Below, in pieces: positions 1-12,400 of a DNA stretch of 64,000 bases. The DNA is taken from the NCBI GenBank assembly GCA_020055645.1, contig CM034547.1, forward strand, positions 61,415,884-61,479,883. The letters run 5' to 3'. Every line of letters starts with the position of its first letter. Position 1 is the first letter of the stretch. A model generated the notes under the pieces. That model did no database searches and was not told the origin of the DNA. It saw only the letters and a list, made by a program, of their open reading frames with translations. Both the position numbers and the translations under genes were made by a program. Source of the DNA: Tomocerus qinae (taxonomy: Eukaryota; Arthropoda; Collembola; Entomobryomorpha; Tomoceridae).

Positions 1-2139
1 TATCTATAAACTAACTGGTAAATAAGTAAATCCAAGAACATCCTCCTTAAAACACAAACCAATTTTTTAAACTGGGAAAACTAAAATGTGATAGAGATTT
101 ATAATTGGCACATGAGACTACTGCATGTTACTATTGAGAGAGATACTGCATTTGTGTGCATGGCATAACAGAAAATAATGATGCACATCCACACACGCAT
201 CTAGAAAGGAAACCAACGAACCCCAAAAATGGAAAATCATAATATCATCAATGAACAAAGAACATTGCAATGTCGAATTACAAAATTGGATGCAGATGAA
301 TACTGTAAAATGCAATCTGACTATTTTTATCTATCGTTTCAAATTCTATTTTATACAGTTTTGTCAATCCTGTACCAGAAATAAGGATATAAATTTATCT
401 CGCTGTACTCTGTGCTTATCAGAGTGGTTATCTCTTGTAAAATAAATCCTCAAAGTCGATATCTTGATATCTACAATCCAGGTAGTTATCATATTTTAGT
501 GGGTTATGCAAAGTACACATATTTAACTGATATGGATGAACAATTTTCTTCTTTTCCTATTGATCGATACAAGTATGAGAGATAGAAAGACTACTATAAA
601 AGTTTTGCTTATCATATAGCATGCATTTTGTTCCAAGTAGTGGCCACTAGTTGCGATTTGAGAGAGGTGACCTGGTGTGTCTGATCTGATCCAGCCGCTA
701 TCATTATCATTACACATTTCCAAGTAAATAATTCTCTGTATCGTATCAGTCATTTATTATGACTATAATAACTGTGCAGGCTCAACAGCTCCAAATCTCA
801 AGCCGTCGTCGTCGTCCGATGTTTTTAACTTTGTAATTGTACTATGTACTGAGCTGAGCTGAACTCGAGTCAACTTGGATGGCCTGAACTGGACTCTACT
901 GTTGGATATCAATTTATATTTAAATACATAACAAGTCGAGCCTATCCAGATAAGAAACAAATTAGTCACAATTATCAGAAGGCTCTATGGAAAAAATCGT
1001 CCACGCTGAACGATGTCACCCTTATCTTGGGTATTAACATCTCCATAAAATAACCTACAATAATTTATACTCTTTATATCCTATATCAAAAGTCCACTCC
1101 AGACCGTGATAATGATAACAAACTTACTCGTCATCAAAACGGAACTACTCTGTTTCAATCCAATAGTAGATAAGCTCATTATATATATAATTATTACTTA
1201 CTACACCCAAGAAGACCATACAAGTTACACATTCTATAATAAAATCATGCATTTTATTATAATGTGCTTATAAAACTTGTTAATACTCTTCTTGTCTGCA
1301 TTTCATTGAATTCCCGATTGACATTTACTGTACTAGCATTGCAGACTACCATATACAAAGTATCTCAAATCGTCACATTTATTAGGTACTTGTTTGTTTC
1401 ACTAACATCTATAAATGGTACTATTATTTCATTTAATAATAAATTGGAGAGGACCATGAAGAGTGCGAGTGATTCGTGATAAGCAGTTTAAGTGCCATCA
1501 TCGTCTTCGTCCATTCCATTTCGTTTTAGCTCCTTCCTAATCTAATCTCACATACCATGCCATGCCCACATGAGACTACCACAGTCAAGCTGATAAGCCT
1601 ACACAGAAATCAAAGATAAAAAGGACAGGGCAGTAGCACAATAATAATAATATATGCATACCTAATAACTACTACTTAATTTCATTTAAATTTATGCATG
1701 CACAAACATTTTACATAAAATTATTAATACTATGTCTCATAAAGCAGAATTATTCAAATTGGCTATCTGAACAGAAAATCTCACAAGCCTAAATGAATAT
1801 GGGACTGAAATAAGTAGCTCATATCGTAGTTTGCATTTGTTTCCATTGCATACAATTTTGAATTCTTTATAAATATCTATTTTCCTATGGATAATAAATT
1901 GATAGCCCACATGCAAAATATATTTATCTATATTTCTTATAAGATTTGATATTTGCTTATTCTAAAGGCAAATACCAGGATGGATTCCTAAGCAAATCAA
2001 TACCGCATTGTTGTTGAGAAAATATTCAGTTGTGCTTGTCTGATAATTTTATTGAGAATGGTTAATGTAAATGTTCTTATTTAGGGTTATGGTTATGATT
2101 TTACGAGTTACTGGGGATTATGTTAATAACACGATGTAG
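1..2139. other. Probable intron of the IRF2BP-family gene; no coding sequence seen
   Basis: AT-rich sequence downstream, in the minus-strand sense, of the IRF2BP exon-1 donor. No segment encodes the family's C-terminal RING-like domain, so the next exon is probably off the left edge. Short open frames here lack homology I recognise, and the one near 523-753 has no coding character. I see no tRNA, rRNA or array. Confidence 0.5.
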
Positions 2140-2148
2140 AAAACTATG

Positions 2149-2504
2149 GGTTGGGTTGCTGCAAACGGGACGCAGTAAGCAAAAATTTTCTAAGTTTTTT
2201 TCCCAATGGAAAATCGTACCCAAATTTTTCTAAGTTCTTTTCGCAATGTAAGAAAGACGAATTTAGTCTTCAGTGTATAATCACTTTTTAAGCCACCCGT
2301 CACTACTTTTGCCTTTTTTATAACCTAACCTAATAAAAATGAATAATAAATGTTTGGTTGTTTCAATTTTATTAGGTTAGGTCAAAAAAGAGGCAAATAG
2401 TGACTAGTTTTGAAAATACTTAGAAATTTGTTGTCTGATTTTTGCATTGAGAAAAAAACTTAGAAAAATTTCGGTTACTGCGTCCCGTTTGCAGCAACCC
2501 AACC
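2149..2504. mobile_element. Foldback MITE with 9-bp target duplication (Mutator-like)
   Basis: A 356-bp non-coding element. Its ends are near-perfect inverted repeats: GGTTGGGTTGCTGCAAACGG at the left and the complement at the right, extending inward about 50 bp through the CGCAGTAA and TTTTCTAAGTTTTTTT motifs. The 9-bp sequence AAAACTATG lies directly outside both ends (2140-2148 and 2505-2513), an exact target-site duplication. A nested inverted repeat (CCTAACCTAATAAAA / TTTTATTAGGTTAGG) occupies the centre. Long terminal repeats with a 9-bp duplication fit a non-autonomous Mutator-like element. The superfamily is inferred from duplication length alone. It lies in the IRF2BP-family intron. 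Confidence 0.85.
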
Positions 2505-2716
2505 AAAACTATGTGAAAAATGCATAAAATAATAATAGCCTATCGTTTCTCTTCTGTAGTTTCTATCGACGAGGACGAGTAGCGGTTTATTTAGTATTGA
2601 AATAGGAAAATTGCGGTGTGTTTTATTTATTGGTGCTTTTATCGATTAGTTATTGAGTAGTTGGTGACGAATACGGAGAGTAAAATGACGGAAGTTGATA
2701 AACGGATTGGACTTAC

Positions 2717-3122
2717 TCGTCGTCGTTGTGATGTGAGACGTAGGGACGGATGTGGCCGGTGGAATGTTGATATTATTGGAAGCACCTCCAATACTGCTGA
2801 TACTGGTGCTATTAATTCGGTGACTGTGGTGGGAATGGGTCATCGGATGAACAGGCGGTGGAGGATGATGGGGCGGGGGTAAGTGGAAGATACCGCCATT
2901 CTTTTGAGGAGCGGACCTGGGACTGGGACTAGCCGCTTCAGGGAAGGCAGAATGATGTGCCCGTTTCATTTGGCGGGCAGTTTCCAGCACTACGTCAATT
3001 CTATCAGCTCCTTCATAGTTGACACAGCCCCGACACACCGGCTCACTGAAGTCATGGAGCATTGCCCATGGCATCCGTGGCAAGTCACACAAATAGCAAT
3101 GCTGTCTCTTGGCCATCGACAT
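2717..3122 (-). CDS. IRF2BPL: IRF2BP-family transcriptional co-regulator, first coding exon (partial gene)
   Basis: This exon encodes the N-terminal zinc finger of the interferon regulatory factor 2-binding protein family (Drosophila Pits), nuclear co-repressors and co-activators. Seen: the near-invariant stretches [34 protein letters not shown] and [10 protein letters not shown], with the paired cysteines of the C4 finger. A proline/histidine-rich and then Ser/Thr/Asn-rich linker follows. The ATG at 3122 gives MSMAKRQHC; a second ATG at 3116 is also possible. The frame stays open upstream of 3122 but has no further ATG. A perfect GTAAGT donor follows 2717 and leaves phase 1, so the linker splices to an exon further left. 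The C-terminal RING-like finger of the family is not in the window, so the gene is truncated by the left edge. Family assignment is very secure; the member is not, since arthropods usually have one gene. Confidence 0.93.
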
Positions 3123-6100
3123 CTTGCTATCTCCTTTCAATTTCTCTTTCACTCGACGTGAATGTGATTGGGTAGCCACGGCAAATAATTTTTATGTCAC
3201 TTTGTCACTCGATGGAACCAAACTGCAGATTTTGTCCCGCTGCAGAACAACTATTGACTTTCGCTACGTCACTGCACAGATGATAAAAACGACAGGAGTT
3301 AAATATACACAAAAGCTATGCGTATATTATTTCCAAGTGAAATCATGTGGAACAGGCTAACGCACAAAAATGTACTAAACTCTCGTAGTAAATAGAGTAA
3401 AATATACCTAACTGTTGTAGTATAATATTACGTAGTATACTTATTTTGCGGAAACTAATTAAATATGCAATTTGTTTCCCAACTTATTAGATTAGCAAAA
3501 CTCAACCGTAATGAGTCATGTCCATTACCATTTTCTGTTAATAAACTGAAAGTTGTGGCTGTTAGAAACAGAGTCACATTTAACGTGTATTATAATAATT
3601 ATAACTGTAGTACGCTGGAGTTGACTGAATGTGAGTTAGTGTGTTGTGTAATACATAAGTAGAGAGTGTGAGTGAGACTTGTTAGGCAGTGAGCAGAACG
3701 ACGAGAGCATAGAGAATGCACTCGCAGAAGTAGGAGCTTCTTGCTCAATCTACTCAAACAAATTTGTAGATAGAGAGTAGAAGAGTCGAGTTCGTCAATG
3801 TGTGCAGGAGTGGAAAGGAGAAGAGCCAAACGAACCAAACGAGACTCAGTCAAGTCAACCCAACCAACAACTTAAACCTTACTACTCTATACATGTGTGT
3901 ATACTATTACTCCGAAATACAAAAGCGATAGTATGGAAGCAGGCAGGTCAGGCAGAGGAGATGACGAGACGAAAGTTGTAATAGTAGTACCCAACCAATT
4001 CCACCATACCCACATTCACACACCAAAATACGTACTACTACACACACAACATTTTTCCATCCTATAGCCACTTTATGTAAACGTGCACAACAATCCCAAG
4101 TTTTACATCTCACATGTCTTAGTCTTACTAGTATAGAATAGTATAGAGTAGACACAGATAAACCAAATCACGTAGCGACTCGTTAGTTCCCTATTAAAAC
4201 TCTTTGCATTTGCCTACGTTGCATTTAAGTTAAACTGCATAGACAGACAGAGAGAGAGAGAGAGACAGACGGTTTGAGCTCTTCCAATGCCTAGACACAT
4301 TGTTTTACTGCTACTGAACTACATTGAAAAAGGATGCCTATACACTTCATACACTCCTGTTACATAATTACATGGAGGAATACAAATGCTCTGTACACAC
4401 GTACTCGCTATAAATATATAAACGTGTACAAGATTAAATTCTAAATGCACTATCATTGCTTGACTATCTAAAGAGGTACCTACTACTCTACCATGTGCAC
4501 AGTAAGTCTGTACTAAAGCTGCTTTTCTTCCTTTATTACTTCACGTCAATGTAACGTGCTCTTTGATTATGTTATTACGTTACAATTGCATTTCATTACA
4601 TACCTTTGCACTTTTATGTCCAACTTTACTATATATCGTCACTACTGCTATACTCTATCCTTTCAACAAATGTACACACGAGAGAGGAGTCTCTCTACGA
4701 CATAACTGTTTATATACACAATAGACGTGTGTTGTATAAATGCTCTCGTTTCTATTTAGAACTTTATATGTAACAGTAATGAGCTATTATTACAGATCTG
4801 GAGAGTAAAGTAAATGAACACCTTTTGTATACAGACCTTTCATGTTAGAGTTACTTGTCTTAGTAGTAGTAAACATAGCTTTTTAACTATACCGTTCTAG
4901 TTAAATCAAAAGTACCTCTTTTAAAAATACGACAAAAGGAAACCTACTTTTAGGACTTATCATATTGCATTAGGTACTTCTGTAGTAATAGTAATACTTC
5001 TAGGAATATCTACTACGTTCAACTACATTGTGGGTACCTTCCATTTACATCTCTTACAATAAGTACCTACACTGCACTGCGGATCAAACTTTCTTTATAC
5101 TATGAGGATGGCAAGTGAGGAAATTTTGGTGCGTGTATTGTGTAAGTAAATAGGAGAGGGGCTACATTCCACATTGCATCAGAGCAGGGCTAAAAGTGTA
5201 AAGGGGAAACTAGAATAGAACAGACACGAAAAAATACATCCAGCATAATAACATTCCTATTGTTAGCTACCTTTATTTTATATCTTTTTCCTCCTGCTGT
5301 TCCACTCGCCAGTAAAACGATATTCTTTTCTCTAACTTTACTATACTCTACAAAAATATCTCTAAAGAATTACTACTCTTTTATATAGGTGGATACCTAA
5401 TGGTCACACACACAAGGAGTAGTACCTTTTAATCGTGCAGTTTTAAGGGACTCGAGGGAAGGGGATGAAAGGGTGTTTTTGTTATCTTGATAGGGCCTAG
5501 TACCCATATGTAAAGGAAATTGGAAAAAACTGCAGTCAGGTGGTAGACGCTGGCACAAGAGTTTCATCAGAACAACTACAAGTTAGTACTGCACTACAGT
5601 GGCGTGGTGACTTGACCTAACTGATCGATTTAATGATAAAACAATGACCTTAGCTCATCCGTCCGTTTTGTAAATCATAAATAAGTTGTTCTTATCTTCC
5701 GGCTCCTTCTTTGTGCTTCACTTCAAATTCATACGTAAACCTAGTAATTTGCTTAGCTATTCTAACCATGTAGACGTACGTGTCCTATGAAGGTAAACCA
5801 ACTTGGTTCTTTTATCACTTCTCTTTATCAGCCTTGTTCCGATACTAAGAAGATTACTACAGAATTTATTCAGACAAAATGAATGAAAACTTTAGACAGA
5901 AGGAACAGATAAGCCTACAGGCTACTAATGTCTAATTAAGGTGACTCTACCAACTTTGCATAAAATTATAATGCAGTATTGTAGCATATGAAAACAAAAA
6001 TTTTGTTCACGCACCTAAATATTATAACTTGCTTTGCTTCTTGCACTATAATATCTATTATATACTTACTGCACCTATAAATGTGGAAAAAAACATTGTA

Positions 6101-6489
6101 GCTTCCAAAAAATGACTATAAGCCAAGGTGGGCTTAATTTCTATAGCAATACATTTATCGTAAATACACAGAAAGAAGTGTATAAGCAAAACAAGCCATA
6201 TTAATCTATTGAATGACTATTGAACATGTTGATTCCAAAAAATGACCGTAAGCACATTATTAAGGACTTCAACTTTAGTAATGTTCAAATCAGAATTATT
6301 CGAAAGAAAATTAAATTTTGCTAAACCTTGTATGTAAAATGTACCCTAAAACCAGCCCACAGGTATACAATGTAAGAGCTATGAACTTAGTGGAAACAAC
6401 GTTATGATGACTTTGGTTGGGCGGGAGTTAACATATTTTAAACATAAATTGGGTATTGGTAATGTGATTCAATGAGACATATGAACCGT
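3123..6489. other. Upstream/5' region of the IRF2BP-family gene; nothing coding recognised
   Basis: AT-rich sequence just upstream of the IRF2BP-family start. It should hold that gene's 5' UTR and promoter, but I cannot place a transcription start. A short AGAC/AG microsatellite lies at 4241-4271. No reading frame has recognisable homology. Confidence 0.5.
4241..4271. repeat. (AGAC)/(AG) microsatellite
   Basis: An uninterrupted GA run flanked on both sides by AGAC units, about 31 bp in total. Simple-sequence repeat; no function inferred. Confidence 0.8.
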
Positions 6490-6784
6490 TTGGGCTAAAA
6501 GGGAATTAACTCGTTCGTAATATTTTAATTTCGTAACTAAGGGGCATTTTTCAGGAAAATTTCAACATGGTTTCGTTTTGGTAATAAATTATTGCGGAAT
6601 AAAATCGTGCGTCTCGATTTTATTGAGTGCATCTTATAAAATGTTATCTCTTCACCTTGGTACAGTCAAAACAGTTCCAAATTACTCATTCCGTTCCTTT
6701 TGCTTCGTGGACAGGGTATCATGGGCATAAGATTACGGTAAATGCGTTGCAGAAGCTAACTATACTAGCAGGTAACCTCAACTT

Positions 6785-6818
6785 AAGCAGCAACAGAAGC
6801 TCGCTTCTGTTGCTGCTT
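6785..6818. repeat. Perfect hairpin, 16-bp arms with 2-nt loop
   Basis: AAGCAGCAACAGAAGC is followed after two bases by its exact reverse complement. It sits just before the minisatellite array inside the 2-kb element and may be a structural landmark of that element. Confidence 0.85.
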
Positions 6819-6845
6819 TATTCTAACATTAAAATGCTTTTATGC

Positions 6846-7290
6846 TAACATTAAAATCAACAAAAAATCAAAAAATATTAACGATTAAAATCAACAGAAA
6901 ATCAAAAAATATTGACCATTAAAATCAACAAAAAATCAAAAAATATTAACGATTAAAATCAACAGAAAATCAAAAAATATTGACCATTAAAATCAACAGA
7001 AAATCAAAAAATATTGACCATTAAAATCAACAGAAAATCAAAAAATATTAACGATTAAAATCAACAGAAAATCAAAAAATATTGACCATTAAAATCAACA
7101 GAAAATCAAAAATATTGGCCATTAAAACCAACAGAAAATATAAATTGATTAAAATTGAGTATTAAATCAACAGATAATTAAAGTTGATTAATATTAAGTA
7201 TTAAAATCAACAGATAATTAAAGTTGATTAATATTGAGCATTAGAACCAACAGAAATTAAAGTTGATTAATATTGGTTATTAAAATTAGA
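6846..7290. repeat. 34-bp minisatellite array
   Basis: About eight good copies of a 34-bp unit beginning ATTAAAATCAACAGAAAATC, ending in alternating ATTAACG or ATTGACC tails, run from 6850 to about 7125. Three or four degenerate copies with indels follow. The alternation of the two tails suggests a higher-order dimer unit in the older part of the array. The unit length is not a multiple of three, and the array is not coding. Confidence 0.85.
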
Positions 7291-8455
7291 TTAAGGGTAA
7301 CCTGTACAATGCCCCTTAATAAGCGTTCTCATGTATTTTTGTGCTCTAAATGATCATAAATAACTCAATAAATACCTTATAAAAATTCTTTGGTGGGGAT
7401 TTTTGGAAACTCTGTTCTAATAACTAGGACTTGTGTGACCAATATTTTCATAAAGGTTCGTAGTTTAGGAGAAATTATTGTTTCAAAAAAGTAGTTGCCA
7501 GAAAAGTGGCACGGTTCCTTGACTAACAATTTTGACGAGAGACAAATAATAATATTGGAATTGGAGACACAAGTCCTTTGTATTAAATCAAAGTTTCCAA
7601 AAATGCCAACAAATTTTTTTACATAAAGTATTTATTGATATAAATCAATAATAATAATAAATCAATGAACGTTTGAAATTTTCGAATTTGCATGGGAAGT
7701 ACAGGCAAAAACTGCGAAGAACCACTCAGCGCAGAGTCGCGCGCTGTACTAGTCTGTCATAGGAGGCAGAGCGCTTCGGCAGAGTACAGCACAGAATGTG
7801 GAAGTACGCAAACTAATGCATAATGCTTTCGTTAGCACTCATACCATGACTTAAGCAAAATCCCTTGTGAAGGGCCGTGCATGGGTTACCTTTAATATTG
7901 ACCATTAAAATCGACAGGGATTTAAAAAGTGTAATTTTGACTATCACATATACTAAAAATTCGAAATTTTATTTTTGTAGAAATTTCGGTTAGAATGTGT
8001 TAGAAGCGACATGCAAAATTTTAAACTTTATAATTAACAATTTACTGTGAACACGTTTAAACTTTGTTTTGGACCATTTTTCACTTTGACTATCAAAATG
8101 AAGACTAAGTGAGCTCATGGTATCTCTGCAACGTATTGAATGAATGGGACCATCACTATAACGTCACAGGTCAATTAGCAACGTTTGTCACGAGTTTGAT
8201 CAATTTCTGTTAATACATTGAAAAGTTACAGGGTTGGCGGGCAGACGTACGTACTGTTTGGTTCTATAAGCTCGCTTCCTCAGGCGAGCTAAAAAGTAAA
8301 CATGGCCTGATAACTATTTTCAAAAGTAGTGTCTTTTGCCCTGCAATATTTTTCCAAAATACGAAACCATGAAAATCACTAAATTATTCCAATTTTTGAA
8401 TTCATAGCAACTGATTAATACATTACGAACGAGTTAATTCCCTATTCGTCCCAAC

Positions 8456-9046
8456 CCAACATATATTATGTAGTAGGAGGCGCCAATTAATTCAAAAGCT
8501 CAACGGTAGGTTTTAAATGTATTTGGAAATGTCGCTGTTGCATCTCCATACTATCGTCGTCCCATCCACACTATTACTCTTCCAGATTAACCTATTACCT
8601 ATATCTATCTTCCTTGCCTAAAACGTAGAAAAATTGTTAGTACTTACCTAGGCTAACTAAGTGACATGTCTTACATGTATCATGGATCTTGTATTGAATT
8701 AAAACAAGGTAGTAAATGTAAACTGACAATAAATGTGGAGTCTGTAAAAATAGCATAGATTCCATTTGTAGAATTATGTAGGTAGTTAACATAGATACTG
8801 AGATTGTTAAGTTGTTAGACATTGTATATTTTGCTACGTCGTCATTATATCTGACCAATTACTTTAGAATTGATTTTGTATGAACTTGGAAGTAGTAGTA
8901 CTATCTGAACTTGAAACATTTCTAGTGCAGTGTGTAAACTATAGGGATAAATAATAAATACCAAGAATAATAATGCTGTGCACAAACCAAAATTCTATGA
9001 ACTGGAATGACTCTAGTAGTATGCTGTAGTTGTAGATCATACATAT
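8456..9046. other. Intergenic, nothing recognised
   Basis: AT-rich spacer between two inverted-repeat elements. I see no gene, RNA or repeat I can support. Confidence 0.5.
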
Positions 9047-9475
9047 TAGTAGTAATCAAAAGTAGAATCGAATCCGATTTGATTTACTTTTTTGCATCAA
9101 AATTGCGTCTGCTCATGCGCGAACAAGAAAATCGTATCGTTCTCATCGGAATTTTTCGAATCGTCTCCTGGGACGATTTAGATTCGGATTAGAAAGATTT
9201 TGGTTGGAAAATCGCAGGTTGTAGTGTTAAAGTGCGAAATCAGCCTAACACTTTTTAGCTAAACTCAAGGTGAGTGAAATTGTTATGGGGACAATTACCA
9301 TGACAATTTCACTCACCTTGGCTAAGCTGTAGAATATCGTTACTTTTGTTATTGAATCGTCATAGTTGTCAAATTATTTTAATCAGAGCACTCAAAAGCT
9401 ATGTTGGATTTGATCCATTTTCTTCAATCTGAATCTAAATCAAATCCGATTCGATTTTACTTTTGATTACTACTA
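9047..9475. mobile_element. Foldback element (MITE), ~430 bp
   Basis: The left end TAGTAGTAATCAAAAGTAGA (9047 onward) is matched in inverted orientation at 9437-9475. The arms are about 40 bp with a few substitutions and share the AATCGAATCCGATTTGATTTA block. A second, internal perfect hairpin with 18-bp arms (CAAGGTGAGTGAAATTGT, 9266-9283 against 9303-9320) lies near the middle. No clear target duplication. Non-coding; probably a non-autonomous DNA transposon. Confidence 0.75.
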
Positions 9476-12400
9476 TTGTTATTGGCCTCATTTATTGTTA
9501 AGTAACGAACTTGAAATAGAAAATTTTCCATTGAACCGGACCACAAAGGTTTTACCCTGTCATACATAACATTAGTTCATTCATAATATATTTTGTGTGT
9601 ACAGGGACAGAGGTTTTGTATCTGTGTATTCACAACATGCATACTGCATTAACACTCACTCTACTACTGTGGTTGATTAAATATAAATAAACTTTTATAT
9701 ATAAGTATATTCAACTTTGTCTATTGACGTACCGTACAACTGCCGTATCGATAGTGCGCTATAGTGGCGCGGTAGAAAAATCAGGTAGGGATTCATTCTC
9801 TGGGAAGGCCCTCAATCGCAAACGTAGGTATAGGGTCATTTAGATTAGTATTTTCGAAGAATTCACAAATAATGGAATACAGATGGCTAATCGCATTCAT
9901 TTGAAATACAACATACCTGGACGGGAAATTCTAGAACCAAATAAATTCTATTTTGGTTTGCCCCTGGCCTTCCATATAGAAGGGTCCCGCTTCCTTTTAG
10001 TGTCGTCAAATAATGTAAGACAAACCCAGGTCAGCACTTATCAAAACTTAAGCCAACTATAAATACTTTCATCTTGTCCCCTGAAACTAAAACGAACAAA
10101 AATACACTTTTGGGAAATACGCTCTAAAAGTCTCCGCAGTTCACAACCATAGCTGTCAGAAACGACTAAACTTTTTGTGCAACTATTGAGGTACAAGGAA
10201 TACAAATATGTAAACTTTTTATTCCAATGTTCAATCAAACTAGCTATGTAGAATTATTTCAATCTATTTCTCTTCAGATAATTCTGTTAATAACCGTGTC
10301 ATACTATTACTTCTGGTCTACTGCTTTTACATTACTTATGTACATTAATATTAAGTAGATCACTAAATCAATCTCAATTCAATCAATTAATTAAAGATTA
10401 GTGATTCCTGTATTTTCTATTTCAGCGATCTAGGTACGGAATGTACTAGTTTGTAGACGTCAGTATAAAGTATCAGAAAGATTGCATATCCGCCATGAAA
10501 ATTGTAACTTGATGTAGCATATCCTTTTTGGTCTTAATGTACATAAAATTGGGAAATAATTTATTGCTTTTTGTGCCACATGAACAGAACGTAAGAATAT
10601 TGTTCCTTGTGCGTTATAGGTTAGAATGAACTATTTCCAACTGCCAACTAACAAAAAGGGAGTGTTGGAAATAATGCTGACAAGATTTCCAATAAGTATC
10701 GTATGAGCCTGAGAGCATAAAGCAAGATTGTACTTAAGTACCTAAGGAATGTAAGATACCTTAAAACTGTATGACGACGGTACCTAAAGTGAATCACATG
10801 TGGCAGATAGATGGTTGGCGGAGTATAGGAGAAAAAGTAGTAAAGTAGTTAAAAATGTGGAGTAGGTAGATGGATGGGGAAGGGAGTTGGATGGAGTTTT
10901 ATGCAAATGATGAGTATTTCTAGGAATTTCGGGAGGGACCTTGCCATGCCTCTTTTTCCTTCCCATTGCCAGTTCCCTCCTCGACTACTCAACTCACTAC
11001 TCATTGCATAATAAAGGAAGAACTGCTATTAGCTAGTCATTCAAGTTTGGCTAGCATCTGATCCGAGGATGCAGCATGTGCCATGCCGTGTGATGCGATG
11101 TTGTTGTGTAATCCACAGTGTAACGCGTACTGCAGAAGAATCAGGTACTTGCTTCTCCATTCCGCTATGCTGCTCGATTTTGTTCGTTACTCGTGCATCC
11201 AGTCACAACAGCCACAACAGAATCAGTCAGACAAACACAGCCCTGAGTCCTTCCTCCTATATTACATAACATACCTATACATACAGATAGACCACAAACT
11301 CATATAGAAACTATAGCTGCTTCCTATACCCGAAATTCCGAAAGATGAGAAAACTTCATCTCGCACTCGCATTTTCATGTAACACTGTAGGTAGTACTTT
11401 TCTAGGACAGCTACACATTTCGAGAGTACCTTGGAGTAAATCTTTAATTTTCCGGTTGCGTAATAAAAAGCCATGATTCATATTATGAATATAGTGTATG
11501 CAGTATTTAAAGAGTTTGCGGATCTAGCCATAAACATCCTCCATGGGCTGACTGTATAGAAAATGAGGAAGCTGCCGGGATGAAACTTGTCTTACTGCAT
11601 CAAGATTGCATTTGAGAGTTGGCGAGAGGGATCGGATGAAAAGGCGGAGGCGGCGGGGAAATATTTGTTCAGGGGAAGCCGGGTGGGATGTCGGGTACAT
11701 CGAGGAAAGTTGACCCAACTGTATATAGGGATAGAGAAGTAACACGCAAGAGAGAAGGAAACATTCATAGACGGAGAAATAGTGGAGTGACTGTGACTGG
11801 CCAAACCCAAGTGAGACATGACGAGAGAGAGTTGCATGCACACGGGATCGAATCGAATGTCATGCGATGCGATGCCAAACCGGAGTTTACTAAAAGGCTC
11901 TTTTCTACGATACTGTAGTAGTGAACATGCAATGCACCATGTCATGCAAACTTGCCATTGCCAACAAAGTCGTGATGTAGGGAAAACAGCGTACTACTAT
12001 CCCTTCCTTCGTGTCTACGTAATCTAAACTATTAGTACTACTGGACTATATATAAGTAATGTTAACTATATACTTATGCCCTATTGTAACTAGAATTTAC
12101 TAGCTAAATGCTAATACATAAACCTAGATTTCATTCTTAAGACTCGCTATGCTTTTCTAATTTCCCTATTGTATTTCACTAGTCCCACTGAAAATATGTT
12201 ACACTTAGTCCGAATTGGCATGAGGTATTAATATCCGATTTTTCTTGGCTTGTTTGTTTTCTACTAGTGAAGGTCTCCTATTGTTCGTGCATTCTGCGTC
12301 ACACACAGTGCCATGCCTTCCCTAACAAAAGAATTTAATGAATCCCTTTAATTGTTTTGTATAATCAACAAAAAAAAACTCCCATCCGCGATAAATGGGC

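Larger units (their letters stand above)
6490..8455. mobile_element. Non-autonomous ~2-kb inverted-repeat element carrying a 34-bp minisatellite
   Basis: The 22-bp core at 6500-6521 (AGGGAATTAACTCGTTCGTA...) recurs in inverted orientation at 8422-8443. Similarity continues outward to a TTGGG/CCCAA motif, so the real ends are probably near 6490 and 8455. I found no convincing target duplication. The interior has no coding capacity. It contains a perfect 16-bp-arm hairpin at 6785-6818, an array of 34-bp units from about 6846 to 7290, further internal repeats (GGTAACCT and AATGCCCC motifs), and a small hairpin at 8270-8291. A derivative of a DNA transposon is the simplest reading; the superfamily is unknown. 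Confidence 0.65.

Noticed and set aside
2330..2385. CCTAACCTAA / TTAGGTTAGG motifs resembling the arthropod TTAGG telomere repeat
   Set aside because: Only two units in each arm, and they are part of the nested inverted repeat of the MITE. Not an interstitial telomere array.
3123..3179. N-terminal extension of the IRF2BP-family protein ([19 protein letters not shown])
   Set aside because: The frame is open but starts with GTG, not ATG. The ATG at 3122 is the first good start and matches the short N-termini of family members.
11524..12027. Several overlapping frames of 70-117 residues on both strands
   Set aside because: They overlap antisense to each other, have no recognisable domain and no splice-consistent extension.
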